From an uncultured Shimia sp. (lineage in GTDB: Bacteria; Pseudomonadota; Alphaproteobacteria; Rhodobacterales; Rhodobacteraceae): a stretch of DNA of 64,000 bases. Made by a program: the position numbers and the translations under genes. The notes under the pieces were generated by a model. It saw nothing but the letters and a program-made list of their open reading frames with translations, made no database searches and was not told where the DNA came from. Where the stretch lies: assembly GCF_947498095.1 (NCBI RefSeq), contig NZ_CANMJE010000002.1, positions 248,001 through 312,000 on the forward strand, given 5' to 3'. Below, piece after piece: positions 16,389 to 27,249 of this stretch (its first letter is position 1; each line of letters starts with the position of its first letter).

Positions 16389-17174
16389 ATGTATGACACG
16401 ATCACCATTGAAACCGATGCACGCGGCGTTGCAACGCTGACGTTGAACCGTCCGGACAAACACAATGCGATGTCGGGCGAGATGCTGGTTGAACTGAAAG
16501 ACGCAGCGGCAAGGCTTGGCGCGGATAACAGCGTGCGTGTTGTGGTTCTGACCGGGGCAGGCAAATCCTTTTGCGCAGGCGGTGATCTGGGGTGGATGCA
16601 GCAACAACGCGACATGGCACCAGACGTGCGCGGGCAAGAGGCCCGCAAGCTGGCCGAGATGCTGCAGGCGCTGAACACGCTGCCCAAGCCGCTGATTGGC
16701 AAAGTACAGGGCAATGCCTTTGGTGGTGGTGTCGGTATGGCCTGCGTTTGTGACGTGGCCGTGGGTGCAGATCACCTGACGATGGGTCTCACGGAAACCC
16801 GGCTGGGCCTGATCCCCGCTACCATCGGCCCCTACGTGGTGGCGCGTATGGGCGAGGGCAAAGCGCGGCGTGTCTTCATGTCCGCACGGCTGTTCAAGGC
16901 GGCAGAGGCGGTTGATCTGGATATTCTGGCCCGTGTCGTACCTGCCGACGATCTGGACGCCGCTGTAGAGGCCGAGATTCAGCCCTATCTGTCTTGCGCT
17001 CCGGGTGCGATTACCGAGTCCAAGGCCTTGGCGCGCGCTCTTGGGCCGCGCATTGATGAACACGTCATTGATATGACCATTGCGGCCCTTGTGACCCGCT
17101 GGCAAAGCCCCGAGGCCGAAGAGGGCATCAACGCGTTTTTTGCCAAGCGCAAGGCGGCTTGGGTTACCTCCTGA
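16389..17174 (+). CDS. liuC: methylglutaconyl-CoA hydratase (enoyl-CoA hydratase family)
   Basis: A 261-residue crotonase-fold enzyme expected to hydrate 3-methylglutaconyl-CoA to HMG-CoA. The CoA and oxyanion motifs GAGKSFCAGGDLGWMQQQ and GNAFGGGVGMACVCDVAV are present, and TETRLGLIPATIGPYVV contains the Glu that activates water. The operon (dehydrogenase, carboxylase, this hydratase, HMG-CoA lyase) makes the methylglutaconyl-CoA assignment much more likely than a generic fatty-acid hydratase. It starts three bases after mvaB and is the last gene of the cluster; no strong terminator was seen directly after the stop. Confidence 0.88.
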   Translation: MYDTITIETDARGVATLTLNRPDKHNAMSGEMLVELKDAAARLGADNSVRVVVLTGAGKSFCAGGDLGWMQQQRDMAPDVRGQEARKLAEMLQALNTLPKPLIGKVQGNAFGGGVGMACVCDVAVGADHLTMGLTETRLGLIPATIGPYVVARMGEGKARRVFMSARLFKAAEAVDLDILARVVPADDLDAAVEAEIQPYLSCAPGAITESKALARALGPRIDEHVIDMTIAALVTRWQSPEAEEGINAFFAKRKAAWVTS

Positions 17175-17433
17175 AGTTCCTGCAGGTGATGTGATGCCGC
17201 CAAGGGGACAAAAACGACTCTGTCAGTGCCCTTTGAGCGCATGCAGTGGCATGCCGTGATTCACCGTAATATATCCAAGCCATGCTGCAAAATTTCCAGA
17301 GTGCCGCAAATGTCGCAGGTGGCCCTGAATCGGGTCTCTGCTCAGCACGAATTTCGATGCATTTGACCGGCATTGACGTAAGTGGCTGGTTTTTTGCGAT
17401 AATCTGGCGTTGACGAATTGCCGCATGCCCGTC

Positions 17434-17460
17434 GTATACGCACGTATACCTTTGTATACT
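17434..17460 (+). promoter_or_regulatory. triple GTATAC array over a likely nuo -10 element
   Basis: GTATAC occurs at 17434, 17444 and 17454, exactly one per 10 bp, so each palindromic hexamer faces the same side of the helix. The third runs into TATACT (17455-17460), a good -10 hexamer; TTGACG at 17410 is 18 bp before the first copy, which could also act as a -10. The arrangement suggests a regulator binding over the promoter of the nuo genes. No family is known to me for this pattern. Confidence 0.4.
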
Positions 17461-17505
17461 ATGGGAAAATGCAACGGTTTCCAGAAATTGAATGTGTCTT
17501 GGCTT

Positions 17506-17536
17506 GGTTGACCCTGACATGGGGCAGGGGTAAACC
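17506..17536 (+). promoter_or_regulatory. hairpin in the presumed nuoA leader
   Basis: GGTT-GA-CCCTG, loop ACATGGGG, then CAGGG-GTA-AACC forms a nine-pair stem with a small internal loop, 65 bases before the nuoA start. There is no T tract, so it is not a standard terminator; it could protect the 5' end or modulate translation. Confidence 0.3.
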
Positions 17537-17600
17537 CACTGTAGTCAAAACAGCCATCTGACTGCACGTCATTTGACCCGTGCATGAAAGGAGCCACCCC

Positions 17601-17966
17601 GTGGAAGAGATGCTGAGGGAATACCTTCCCATTCTCGTCTTTCTGGCCATTGCCATTGCCCTTGGTCTCGTATTGATCCTCGCCGCTGTTGTCCTCGCCG
17701 TAAGAAATCCCGATCCTGAGAAGGTGAGTGCTTACGAGTGTGGTTTCAATGCCTTCGACGACGCGCGCATGAAGTTTGATGTGAGGTTCTACCTCGTGTC
17801 GATCCTGTTCATCATTTTCGATCTGGAAATTGCGATGCTTTTCCCATGGGCCGTTGGGTTCAAGGACATCAGCATGCTGGGATTCTGGTCGATGATGGTC
17901 TTCCTGGCAGTGCTGACCATCGGCTTTGCCTATGAGTGGAAAAAGGGAGCCCTGGAATGGGAGTGA
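17601..17966 (+). CDS. nuoA: NADH-quinone oxidoreductase subunit A
   Basis: NuoA is a small membrane subunit of complex I beside the quinone chamber. The 121-residue product has three hydrophobic helices: the first at [21 protein letters not shown] (read by position, residues 8-28), the second at [19 protein letters not shown] and the third at [16 protein letters not shown]. The loop between helix 1 and 2 contains [21 protein letters not shown], the conserved quinone-site loop with its Cys. GTG 17601 is preferred to the GTG at 17580 because AAAGGAG ends seven bases before it. It overlaps nuoB by ten bases and is the first gene of the nuo operon. Confidence 0.92.
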   Translation: MEEMLREYLPILVFLAIAIALGLVLILAAVVLAVRNPDPEKVSAYECGFNAFDDARMKFDVRFYLVSILFIIFDLEIAMLFPWAVGFKDISMLGFWSMMVFLAVLTIGFAYEWKKGALEWE

Positions 17967-18490
17967 TGACCGGAGCCAACACTGCTGGTGCAGACAAAGA
18001 AGTTGTCACTCAGGCCCTGAACAAGGATCTGCAGGACAAAGGGTTTCTGCTGACCTCGACCGAGGACATGATCAACTGGGCCCGAACCGGGTCATTGCAC
18101 TGGATGACCTTTGGTCTGGCCTGCTGCGCGGTTGAGATGATCCACACCTCGATGCCGCGCTATGACCTTGAGCGTTACGGTACTGCGCCGCGCGCCTCTC
18201 CACGTCAGTCGGACTTGATGATCGTCGCGGGTACGCTGACCAATAAAATGGCACCGGCCTTGCGCAAGGTTTACGACCAGATGCCCGAGCCGCGTTACGT
18301 GATCTCGATGGGGTCCTGCGCCAATGGCGGCGGCTATTATCACTATTCCTATAGCGTTGTGCGAGGCTGCGACCGGATCGTGCCGGTCGATGTCTATGTT
18401 CCGGGCTGTCCTCCGACCGCCGAGGCGCTGATGTATGGGGTCCTGCAACTGCACCGCAAGATCCGCCGCACGGGGACGATTGAGAGATGA
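17957..18490 (+). CDS. nuoB: NADH-quinone oxidoreductase subunit B
   Basis: NuoB holds the terminal 4Fe-4S cluster N2 that reduces quinone. The 177-residue protein shows the adjacent cysteines in GLACCAVEM, the third in [16 protein letters not shown] and the fourth in [12 protein letters not shown], the full ligand set. ATG 17957 sits inside the end of nuoA with GGGAG seven bases before it; ATG 17966 is an alternative start that overlaps the nuoA stop by one base. The N-terminus is short and variable. It overlaps nuoC by four bases (ATGA). Confidence 0.95.
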   Translation: MGVMTGANTAGADKEVVTQALNKDLQDKGFLLTSTEDMINWARTGSLHWMTFGLACCAVEMIHTSMPRYDLERYGTAPRASPRQSDLMIVAGTLTNKMAPALRKVYDQMPEPRYVISMGSCANGGGYYHYSYSVVRGCDRIVPVDVYVPGCPPTAEALMYGVLQLHRKIRRTGTIER

Positions 18491-19092
18491 CCGAAGCACT
18501 TAACGAATTGGGCGCCTATATCGAAGCCAAGCGCCCCGATTGTGTCCTGGGCTGGGACGTGGCTTTTGGTGAGCTGAACGTCGATGTGGCCCCAGCAAAC
18601 ATCGTCGGGTTTGTCGAGTTTCTGAAGGCCGACCAGACCTGCAAGTTTGCCACACTGATCGACCTGACTGCCGCAGATTTCCCGGATCGCTCCAAGCGGT
18701 TCACGGTGATCTATCACCTGTTGTCGATCTATCAGAACCACCGCATTCGTCTGCGCGTCTCGGTGCGCGAAGATGAGATGGTGCCGTCGATCACCAGTGT
18801 TCACGCCTGTGCCAATTGGGCCGAGCGGGAAACCTTTGACATGTTCGGGATCATCTTCAGCGATCACCCGGACCTGCGCCGCCTGCTGACCGACTATGGC
18901 TTTACTGGCCATCCGTTGCGCAAAGATTTCCCGACCACCGGTTATACCGAGTTGCGCTATGACGAGGTCGAAAAGCGCGTGGTCTATGAACCTGTGCAAC
19001 TGACACAGGATTACCGCCAGTTTGATTTCATGTCTCCATGGGAAGGTGCCGAATACATCCTGCCCGGTGACGAGAAGGGGGATGCGAAATGA
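18487..19092 (+). CDS. nuoC: NADH-quinone oxidoreductase subunit C
   Basis: NuoC is the 30-kDa-type peripheral subunit of the connecting fragment. The 201-residue protein contains the family signature [37 protein letters not shown] (residues about 115-150) and a C-terminal [12 protein letters not shown] that packs against NuoD. It is separate from NuoD here, unlike the NuoCD fusion of enterobacteria. ATGA overlaps occur at both ends, with nuoB and nuoD. Confidence 0.95.
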   Translation: MTEALNELGAYIEAKRPDCVLGWDVAFGELNVDVAPANIVGFVEFLKADQTCKFATLIDLTAADFPDRSKRFTVIYHLLSIYQNHRIRLRVSVREDEMVPSITSVHACANWAERETFDMFGIIFSDHPDLRRLLTDYGFTGHPLRKDFPTTGYTELRYDEVEKRVVYEPVQLTQDYRQFDFMSPWEGAEYILPGDEKGDAK

Positions 19093-20315
19093 TGGACGGT
19101 TCCAAGTTCTCAGACGGCAGCCACGACGCTCTGGCCGGCGAACAGAAAATCCGCAACTTTAACATCAACTTTGGTCCGCAACACCCTGCGGCCCACGGTG
19201 TTTTGCGTCTGGTCCTCGAGCTGGATGGTGAGATTGTTGAACGCGCCGACCCGCATGTTGGCCTGTTGCACCGCGGCACCGAAAAATTGATGGAAAGCCG
19301 CACCTACCTGCAAAACCTGCCGTATCTCGACCGCCTCGACTATGTGGCGCCGATGAACCAGGAGCATGCATGGTGCCTGGCGATCGAAAAGATGACCGGC
19401 ACCGAAGTGCCGCGGCGTGCCCAATTGATCCGCGTTTTGTACTGCGAGATTGGCCGCGTTCTGAACCACCTGATGAACGTCTGTTCACAGGCGATGGACG
19501 TTGGCGCACTGACCCCGAACCTCTGGGGCTTTGAAGAGCGCGAAAAGCTGATGATCTTCTACGAACGCGCCTGCGGCGCGCGTTTGCACGCGGCGTATTT
19601 CCGCCCCGGTGGTGTACATCAGGATCTGCCCGATGCGCTGTTGGACGATATTGAGGAATGGGCAATCCATTTCCCCAACGTTCTGGACGACATTGAAACG
19701 CTGCTGACCGAGAACCGTATCTTTAAGCAGCGCAATGTGGATATCTGCGTTATCGACACCGATACCGCACTTGAACATGGCTATTCCGGCGTGATGTTGC
19801 GCTCGGCCGGCCTCGCATGGGATTTGCGCCGCGCGCAGCCCTATGAGTGCTATGACGAGTTCGACTTCCAGATCCCCATCGGCAAGAACGGCGACTGTTA
19901 TGACCGTTATGTCATGCGGGTTGAGGAAATGCGTCAGTCGACCAGCATTATCCGTCAGGCCATCGTGAAACTGCGCGAAGCCACCGGCGACGTGCTGGCA
20001 CGTGGCAAGCTGACGCCGCCCAAGCGTGGCGACATGAAAACCTCGATGGAGAGCCTGATCCACCACTTCAAGCTGTACACCGAAGGCTTCAAGGTTCCCG
20101 AAGGCGAAGTTTACGCCGCCGTGGAAGCGCCCAAAGGCGAATTTGGTGTGTATATCCAAGGGGATGGCACCAACCGTCCGTACCGCGCCAAACTGCGTGC
20201 GCCGGGGTATAACCACCTGCAATCGCTGGATCACATCACGAAGGGCCACCAGCTGGCCGATGTGGCCGCCATCATCGGCACCATCGACATCGTGTTCGGG
20301 GAGATCGATAGGTGA
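19089..20315 (+). CDS. nuoD: NADH-quinone oxidoreductase subunit D
   Basis: NuoD is the 49-kDa-type subunit that forms the quinone pocket with NuoB. The 408-residue protein has the conserved [15 protein letters not shown] loop with the quinone-site His, the segment [32 protein letters not shown], and a C-terminus [24 protein letters not shown] as in all family members. Two ATGs (19089 and 19092) are possible; the first overlaps the nuoC stop (ATGA). Its TGA overlaps the GTG of the following small membrane gene. Confidence 0.95.
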   Translation: MMDGSKFSDGSHDALAGEQKIRNFNINFGPQHPAAHGVLRLVLELDGEIVERADPHVGLLHRGTEKLMESRTYLQNLPYLDRLDYVAPMNQEHAWCLAIEKMTGTEVPRRAQLIRVLYCEIGRVLNHLMNVCSQAMDVGALTPNLWGFEEREKLMIFYERACGARLHAAYFRPGGVHQDLPDALLDDIEEWAIHFPNVLDDIETLLTENRIFKQRNVDICVIDTDTALEHGYSGVMLRSAGLAWDLRRAQPYECYDEFDFQIPIGKNGDCYDRYVMRVEEMRQSTSIIRQAIVKLREATGDVLARGKLTPPKRGDMKTSMESLIHHFKLYTEGFKVPEGEVYAAVEAPKGEFGVYIQGDGTNRPYRAKLRAPGYNHLQSLDHITKGHQLADVAAIIGTIDIVFGEIDR

Positions 20316-20683
20316 CAAGCCTGCCCATCATCCTTGTGCTGCTTCTGGGCGTTGGTGCCCTGATGGTGTTCGCACTGGCCTATGCGTTCTATTCCGATCC
20401 GGAACAGGGCATGGCACAGGCGACTCACCGTCCTGAGAAGCTGCCGTTGGTGATGATCGACCGCTACATTGCGGTTGGGGTGATCCAGATCGGGCTGATC
20501 TTTTTTGGCTCTCTGGAGATGGTTGCTGTGTTCTGTGTCGCTGGCGCGATCATGGGATTGGGCGACGGCTTGATTTATGCCAAGGCCAAGCTTCCGCACA
20601 TGAAGCATACGTCCTCGGGACTGTTGGCCGTTTTGGGGCTTGTGGTCACTCTGTTCTATCTGAACGCAGGAGGGGCGGCATGA
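20312..20683 (+). CDS. small membrane protein of unknown function in the nuo operon
   Basis: A 123-residue protein with a GTG start overlapping the nuoD stop (GTGA) and an end overlapping the next gene (ATGA). About four hydrophobic segments are visible: residues 5-27, 50-68, 70-88 and 103-118, joined by short charged loops ([32 protein letters not shown]). There are no cysteines pairing with the neighbouring Cys-repeat protein and no catalytic motif. I do not recognise a family. The tight coupling on both sides says it is expressed with complex I, perhaps as an assembly or membrane-arm accessory factor; that is inference. Confidence 0.75.
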   Translation: MTSLPIILVLLLGVGALMVFALAYAFYSDPEQGMAQATHRPEKLPLVMIDRYIAVGVIQIGLIFFGSLEMVAVFCVAGAIMGLGDGLIYAKAKLPHMKHTSSGLLAVLGLVVTLFYLNAGGAA

Positions 20684-21645
20684 CGCGATTGGCGTTGGCA
20701 TCGGCACTTATGAGCGTGGCCACATGCGCGGCAGCGGCGGATATTGCGCCCGTTGATCCCGATCGTGTGGATGCGTTTATTGACATTGTCGCGGCCAATG
20801 AGTGTCGTTTGTCCAATGGATCCGCGGGCGACATTCTGCCCGGTGCCGGGTTCAATGACCGTGACGAAGTACGCGGCATTGTTGCGCGGTTGCTGTACTA
20901 CGGTCGCGCGCGCAACAACGACGGTGCGCTGCAGGTGTTTGACGGACCATGCCCGGCCTACGAAGGTGAGCCGCTCAAAGAACAATTCCTCAAGGTGCTG
21001 GGTGGCAACAACTGCCAGATGACTGCACTGGAATCCGTGTCCTTGCTGAATGCCCACGGGATGAAGGATTACGAGGTCACACCAATGATCCCGTTCCTTC
21101 AGAACGAAGAGCTTGTGACCTTGTCCGAGGATGACAAGGTGATCAGCCTGACAGAAGAGGCCTGCACCTTCTACAGCGCAGGGCTGGATCAGACTTCACA
21201 AGAATCTGTATTCCGCGACCCGGGCGGGTACCTGATCGAACTGGCCAGCGAGACTGGATGTTCGATTGAACTGGACGCTGCGGTTGCGGCGATGGAGCCT
21301 CTGGGGTTGGATCGCACAGATACGAAGGGGGTGGCCAACCTCTATATCGAGGCCGGGCAGGCCTCTGCCAGCGGCTCAACGCTGACGTTTGGCGCAGAAG
21401 TCTGTCAGGCGGCAGGCGCAGGGACGGCCGGACCCGATCCGATTGCCGAGCCGCGTGCAGCACTGGTGGCTTACCTGGAACAGAACGGCTGTTCGCTGGC
21501 CTATGACGGCGCCGCCGAACGGCTGACCGCTGCTGGGTTTGATTTTGACAAGCTGGACAAGCTTGTCCCCGACTACATCGCCGAAGGGATTATGTCCGTC
21601 GGCGCGAATGAAACTTTGATACTCAATACCGGGAGTTGCAGCTGA
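20680..21645 (+). CDS. periplasmic protein with four cysteine-pair modules, in the nuo operon
   Basis: A 321-residue protein with a signal peptide (first 20 residues, ending ATCAAAA). The mature part divides into four homologous modules, each opening with an amphipathic helix that ends N-x-C or G-C and closing with a second Cys. The pairs are C42/C91, C112/C162, C194/C242 and C271/C320, with separations of 49, 50, 48 and 49 residues. Shared features are a hydrophobic helix before the first Cys and a small residue pattern (GF, GM, GL, GF) about 15 residues after it. Eight cysteines probably make four disulfides in the periplasm. I know no described family or function. The start is ATGA-coupled to the membrane gene before it, and the stop shares a base with nuoE. 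Confidence 0.8.
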   Translation: MTRLALASALMSVATCAAAADIAPVDPDRVDAFIDIVAANECRLSNGSAGDILPGAGFNDRDEVRGIVARLLYYGRARNNDGALQVFDGPCPAYEGEPLKEQFLKVLGGNNCQMTALESVSLLNAHGMKDYEVTPMIPFLQNEELVTLSEDDKVISLTEEACTFYSAGLDQTSQESVFRDPGGYLIELASETGCSIELDAAVAAMEPLGLDRTDTKGVANLYIEAGQASASGSTLTFGAEVCQAAGAGTAGPDPIAEPRAALVAYLEQNGCSLAYDGAAERLTAAGFDFDKLDKLVPDYIAEGIMSVGANETLILNTGSCS

Positions 21646-22805
21646 TGCTTCGTCGCCTTCATAGCGAACAACCCGAAAGCTTCGCATTCACCGAGGCCAA
21701 CCTGGCCTGGGCCAAGGGACAGATGACAAAATACCCCGAGGGCCGTCAGGCTTCGGCGGTTATTCCGTTGTTGTGGCGGGCTCAGGAACAAGAGGGCTGG
21801 CTCTCAAAACCGGCGATCGAGACGGTCGCTGACATGCTGGGCATGGCCTATATCCGCGTGTTGGAAGTGGCCTCGTTCTACTTTATGTTCCAAATGCAAC
21901 CTGTTGGATCTGTTGCGCATATCCAGATTTGTGGCACGCTCAGCTGCATGATCTGTGGCGCCGAAGACCTGATGGAGGTCTGTAGGGGCAAGATTGCGCC
22001 AACGCCGCACACTGTTTCGGCGGACGGCAAGTTTTCCTGGGAAGAGGTCGAGTGCCTTGGCGCCTGCACAAACGCGCCGATGGCCCAGATCGGCAAGGAC
22101 TATTACGAGGACATGACCACCGAGGGTTTCGCGCAATTGCTCGACGATCTGGCGGCTGGCAAGGTTCCCGCTCCGGGCCCGATGAATGGCCGTTTTGCTT
22201 CGGAGCCGCTCTCGGGTCTGACGTCGCTGAAAGAGTATGATAGCGGCAAGACCAAATATAATGCCTCGGCCCAGCTGGCGACGGATCTTGGCGATACAGT
22301 AAAGCGCATTGATGGCACCGAAGTACCATTGACGACACCTTGGGTGGGGGAAGATGGCGAAGTGGCCGGTCGTGTTGCATCGGCACCGACGCCCAAGGCG
22401 CCTGAAGCTCCGAAGCCCGCGGTCAAGCAGGCCGAAGAAGCCAAGGAAGCCGCGGCCAAGCCAGCCGCAGACAAACCTGCAGAAGCGCCTGTGCCTGAAG
22501 AAAAGCCCAAGGCGAAAAAGGCGTCGGCTCAGAAAGCTGCTGCAGCCACTGGCGCCGATGATTTGAAACAGCTCAAAGGCGTTGGCCCCGCGCTTGAGAA
22601 AAAGCTGCACGAAAACGGTGTGACCAGCTTTGCTCAGATCGCTGCTTGGGGCCCCGACGACATCACCGAGATGGACGACAAATTGTCCTTCAAGGGGCGC
22701 ATCGAGCGTGATGGTTGGATTGAACAGGCCAAGACACTGGCGTCTGGCGATGAAACCGAGTTCTCCAAGAAAGTCGCCGACGGCGGCGTATACGACGAGG
22801 ACTAA
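21645..22805 (+). CDS. nuoE: NADH-quinone oxidoreductase subunit E with C-terminal helix-hairpin-helix extension
   Basis: The N-terminal 180 residues are a standard NuoE, the 24-kDa thioredoxin-like subunit with a 2Fe-2S cluster bound by C96, C101 (ICGTLSC) and C137, C141 (ECLGAC). After about residue 245 comes an Ala/Pro/Lys/Glu-rich linker, then a helix-hairpin-helix-like domain (about 305-365) with the motif [17 protein letters not shown]. Such tails occur in alphaproteobacterial NuoE; the total of 386 residues is roughly twice that of E. coli NuoE. The start ATG 21645 overlaps the previous stop by one base (TGATG), with GGGAG nine bases before. The role of the tail is unknown. Confidence 0.93.
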   Translation: MLRRLHSEQPESFAFTEANLAWAKGQMTKYPEGRQASAVIPLLWRAQEQEGWLSKPAIETVADMLGMAYIRVLEVASFYFMFQMQPVGSVAHIQICGTLSCMICGAEDLMEVCRGKIAPTPHTVSADGKFSWEEVECLGACTNAPMAQIGKDYYEDMTTEGFAQLLDDLAAGKVPAPGPMNGRFASEPLSGLTSLKEYDSGKTKYNASAQLATDLGDTVKRIDGTEVPLTTPWVGEDGEVAGRVASAPTPKAPEAPKPAVKQAEEAKEAAAKPAADKPAEAPVPEEKPKAKKASAQKAAAATGADDLKQLKGVGPALEKKLHENGVTSFAQIAAWGPDDITEMDDKLSFKGRIERDGWIEQAKTLASGDETEFSKKVADGGVYDED

Positions 22806-22808
22806 GAA

Positions 22809-23039
22809 ATGACGGGTGGGGCAACACGAGATCAGGAACAGGCACGCAAGGGGCGCATGGTCGCTCTTGTGATCGCCGGGACCATGATCCTGTGGATGGC
22901 CGCCCAGTTTATTGGCAAGGCCGTTGGCCTGCCGGGACGCTACGCGCTCCTTTTTGACTTTGCCGCGATTGCCGGTTTGGTCTGGGCGCTGGTGAACGTT
23001 TATCAGATCTGGCGCGCGCGTCAGGCAACGCAAGGGTAA
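22809..23039 (+). CDS. DUF5337-like small membrane protein
   Basis: A 76-residue protein between nuoE and nuoF. The N-terminus is hydrophilic (about 15 residues), followed by two transmembrane segments: [19 protein letters not shown] and [20 protein letters not shown], ending with a basic WRARQ tail. It matches my memory of the DUF5337 family found in Rhodobacterales nuo operons. Spacings of three and four bases to its neighbours show it is part of the operon. No function is known; an accessory or assembly role in complex I is inference from position only. Confidence 0.75.
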   Translation: MTGGATRDQEQARKGRMVALVIAGTMILWMAAQFIGKAVGLPGRYALLFDFAAIAGLVWALVNVYQIWRARQATQG

Positions 23040-23043
23040 CGAG

Positions 23044-24339
23044 ATGCTGAAAGATCAGGACCGTATCTTTACCAACCTCTACGGTATGCACGACCGCACG
23101 CTTAAGGGCGCGCAGGCGCGTGGCCACTGGGATGGCACGGCAAAGATCATCCAGAACGGACGTGACTGGATCATTGACCAGATGAAGGCATCCGGCCTGC
23201 GGGGTCGTGGCGGGGCGGGCTTCCCGACCGGTCTCAAATGGTCGTTCATGCCCAAGGAAAGCGACGGACGTCCCGCATACCTGGTGATCAACGCTGATGA
23301 GTCCGAGCCCGGCACCTGTAAAGACCGCGAGATCATGCGCCATGATCCGCACACATTGATCGAGGGCGCCCTGATCGCGTCTTTCGCGATGAATGCGCAT
23401 ACCTCGTATATCTACATCCGAGGCGAATATATTCGCGAGCGTGAAGCGCTGCAGGCCGCAATCGATGAAGCCTATGAGGCCGGCATGCTGGGCAAGAACG
23501 CCGCCGGATCGGGCTGGGATTTCGACCTGTTCCTGCACCACGGTGCGGGCGCCTATATCTGCGGTGAAGAAACTGCTCTCTTGGAAAGCCTAGAGGGTAA
23601 AAAGGGCATGCCCCGTATGAAGCCGCCGTTCCCGGCGGGTGCAGGCCTTTATGGCTGCCCGACCACGGTGAACAACGTGGAATCAATCGCGGTTGTGCCG
23701 ACAATCCTGCGTCGCGGCCCTGAGTGGTTTGCCTCTTTTGGTCGCCCCAACAATGCAGGCACCAAGATCTTTGGCATCTCGGGCCATGTGAACAACCCCT
23801 GCGTCGTCGAAGAAGCGATGTCGATCTCGTTTGAAGAGCTCATCGAAAAGCACTGCGGCGGTATTCGCGGTGGCTGGGATAACCTTTTGGCGGTCATCCC
23901 TGGTGGGTCGTCCGTGCCATGTGTGCGCGGTGAAAACATGAAAGACGCGGTGATGGATTTCGACGCGCTGCGCGATGTCGGCTCGTCACTTGGCACCGCA
24001 GCTGTGATCGTCATGGACAAGAGCGTCGATCCGATCAAAGCGATCTGGCGCCTGTCAAAGTTCTACAAACACGAAAGCTGTGGTCAGTGTACGCCTTGTC
24101 GTGAAGGCACCGGCTGGATGATGCGTGTGATGGATCGTCTGGTGAAGGGCGAGGCTGAACTGGAAGAGATCGACATGCTGTTTGACGTGACCAAACAGGT
24201 CGAAGGTCACACGATTTGTGCCCTTGGCGACGCGGCGGCTTGGCCGATCCAGGGTCTGATCAAGAACTTCCGCGAGGAAATCGAAGACCGTATCAAGGCC
24301 CAGAAAACCGGCCGCATGGGCGCGATGGCAGCGGAGTAA
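23044..24339 (+). CDS. nuoF: NADH-quinone oxidoreductase subunit F
   Basis: NuoF carries FMN, the NADH site and cluster N3. The 431-residue protein has the glycine-rich NADH/FMN segment [15 protein letters not shown], the FMN-contact [17 protein letters not shown], a second glycine-rich stretch [18 protein letters not shown], and the N3 cluster motif [15 protein letters not shown] with the distal Cys in [14 protein letters not shown]. Full length and typical. It starts four bases after the small DUF5337-like gene and is followed by a lipoprotein gene five bases after its stop. Confidence 0.96.
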   Translation: MLKDQDRIFTNLYGMHDRTLKGAQARGHWDGTAKIIQNGRDWIIDQMKASGLRGRGGAGFPTGLKWSFMPKESDGRPAYLVINADESEPGTCKDREIMRHDPHTLIEGALIASFAMNAHTSYIYIRGEYIREREALQAAIDEAYEAGMLGKNAAGSGWDFDLFLHHGAGAYICGEETALLESLEGKKGMPRMKPPFPAGAGLYGCPTTVNNVESIAVVPTILRRGPEWFASFGRPNNAGTKIFGISGHVNNPCVVEEAMSISFEELIEKHCGGIRGGWDNLLAVIPGGSSVPCVRGENMKDAVMDFDALRDVGSSLGTAAVIVMDKSVDPIKAIWRLSKFYKHESCGQCTPCREGTGWMMRVMDRLVKGEAELEEIDMLFDVTKQVEGHTICALGDAAAWPIQGLIKNFREEIEDRIKAQKTGRMGAMAAE

Positions 24340-24344
24340 GAATT

Positions 24345-24734
24345 GTGACGATGGGGCAGCAAAAGATAATTGGGAAATCCCTGTTACGCGGCGCGATTGG
24401 CGCCGGCATGGTGCTGTCGCTTGTGCTTGTTTCAGGCTGCAATCGCGTGAAAAACAATCGAACAAAATCCGAGTTTGCCTTTGATGGGATCGAATTCAAG
24501 GCCAGCGCCAAAAAGGCCGAAGGCGAGGATCGGACCCACTTTGTTTCTGTTGTGCGCAAAGCAACGCAGTCTCTGGATGGCGCCAAAGAGGCCGGCCGCC
24601 ACGCTGGGACCCGTTACTGTATTGAACAATATGGCACGTCCAAGATCGACTGGGTCAACGGCCCGGATCAGGAAAACAGTGCTCTGACCTTGGATGACGA
24701 AACCTTGATTATGGAGGGATACTGCAAGCCATGA
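24345..24734 (+). CDS. putative lipoprotein in the nuo operon (between nuoF and nuoG)
   Basis: A 129-residue predicted lipoprotein. A hydrophobic leader with LVLVSGC provides a lipobox at Cys32 when counted from GTG 24345; ATG 24351 is an alternative start, but GGAG stands at better distance from the GTG. The mature part is polar, with FAFDGIEFKASAKKAEGEDRTHFVSVVRKA and two further cysteines (RYCIEQYG and the third-last residue, EGYCKP), which could form a disulfide. No family recognised. The stop overlaps an ATG (ATGA) that begins the in-frame extension of the next gene. Presumably outer or inner membrane anchored in the periplasm. Confidence 0.7.
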   Translation: MTMGQQKIIGKSLLRGAIGAGMVLSLVLVSGCNRVKNNRTKSEFAFDGIEFKASAKKAEGEDRTHFVSVVRKATQSLDGAKEAGRHAGTRYCIEQYGTSKIDWVNGPDQENSALTLDDETLIMEGYCKP

Positions 24735-24783
24735 CCCGCCGTTATTGCATAACACACGGTCCTCGCACTCTGATTTGGGCAGA

Positions 24784-24804
24784 GGCGCGCGATATCCGCG
24801 CGCC
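24784..24804 (+). other. short G/C hairpin inside the nuo operon
   Basis: GGCGCGC (24784-24790) and GCGCGCC (24798-24804) pair around GATATCC, seven bases before the AAGGAG of the DUF5333-like gene. There is no T tract. It could be an mRNA processing or stability element between the lipoprotein and DUF5333-like genes. Confidence 0.35.
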
Positions 24805-24823
24805 CGGCAAAAGGAGTGCGACA

Positions 24824-25228
24824 ATGCGTGTGATGATGCCAATTGTACTGGCTGCGACTGTGTTTGCAGGGGCGGCCGCGGCTGCCAAACCACCACTTAG
24901 TGAAGTGGCGGAAGTCGAAGATAAACTGCTTGCGGCGGCTGTAGGCTGGGAAATCAGCGAAGTCTGCGAAGAGATTTCGGCTCGTAAGCTGAAGGCACTG
25001 GGCGAAGCCTGGGAACTCAAGGCACGGGCCAATGAGTTGGGCTACAGCAACGCCGAAATCAAAGAACATGTTGAGTCCAAGGCTCAGAAAAAGCGGATGC
25101 GCGCCAAGGGCGAAGCTTATCTGAAGTCTCAGGGCGCCATCTATGGACAACCGGAAACCTTCTGTGCGGTCGGCCGCGCGGAAATTGCAAAGAACAGCGC
25201 GATCGGCGCGCTATTGAGGGCGAAGTAG
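24824..25228 (+). CDS. DUF5333-like periplasmic protein in the nuo operon
   Basis: A 134-residue protein with a signal peptide (MRVMMPIVLAATVFAGAAA, cleaved near AAA-K) and a mature helical part: VEDKLLAAAVGWEISEVCEEISARKLKALGEAW, then AEIKEHVESKAQKKRMRAKGEAYL and FCAVGRAEIAKNSAIGALLRAK. Two cysteines (in SEVCEE and TFCAVG) are likely a disulfide. It matches my memory of the Rhodobacteraceae family DUF5333. The frame is open to ATG 24731, but ATG 24824 has AAGGAG seven bases before it and gives a proper signal peptide. Three bases separate it from nuoG. Function unknown. Confidence 0.75.
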   Translation: MRVMMPIVLAATVFAGAAAAAKPPLSEVAEVEDKLLAAAVGWEISEVCEEISARKLKALGEAWELKARANELGYSNAEIKEHVESKAQKKRMRAKGEAYLKSQGAIYGQPETFCAVGRAEIAKNSAIGALLRAK

Positions 25229-25231
25229 ACC

Positions 25232-27244
<2,013 letters not shown>

Positions 27245-27249
27245 GACAG

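Larger units (their letters stand above)
17175..17600. other. 426-base region before the nuo operon
   Basis: There is no convincing gene here. The left part follows liuC and contains two GCATGC palindromes 10 bp apart (17239-17254) and a third at 17423. The right part must hold the nuo promoter: a TTGACG at 17410-17415, three GTATAC hexamers at 10-bp intervals (17434-17459) and a TATACT at 17455-17460. About 130 bases of presumed leader follow, with a hairpin at 17506-17536 and the ribosome site AAAGGAG before nuoA. Confidence 0.55.

Noticed and set aside
15396-17105. 569-residue open frame on the minus strand opposite mvaB and liuC
   Set aside because: It covers two well-recognised genes in full and has shadow composition rich in His, Arg and Gln with no domain.
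17239-17254. two GCATGC palindromes 10 bp apart after liuC
   Set aside because: Short, palindromic by nature, and with no promoter elements nearby; kept only as a note in the intergenic region.
24731-24823. 31-codon N-terminal extension of the DUF5333-like gene
   Set aside because: Starting at 24824 gives a proper signal peptide and a good AAGGAG; the extension would place a polar stretch before it.
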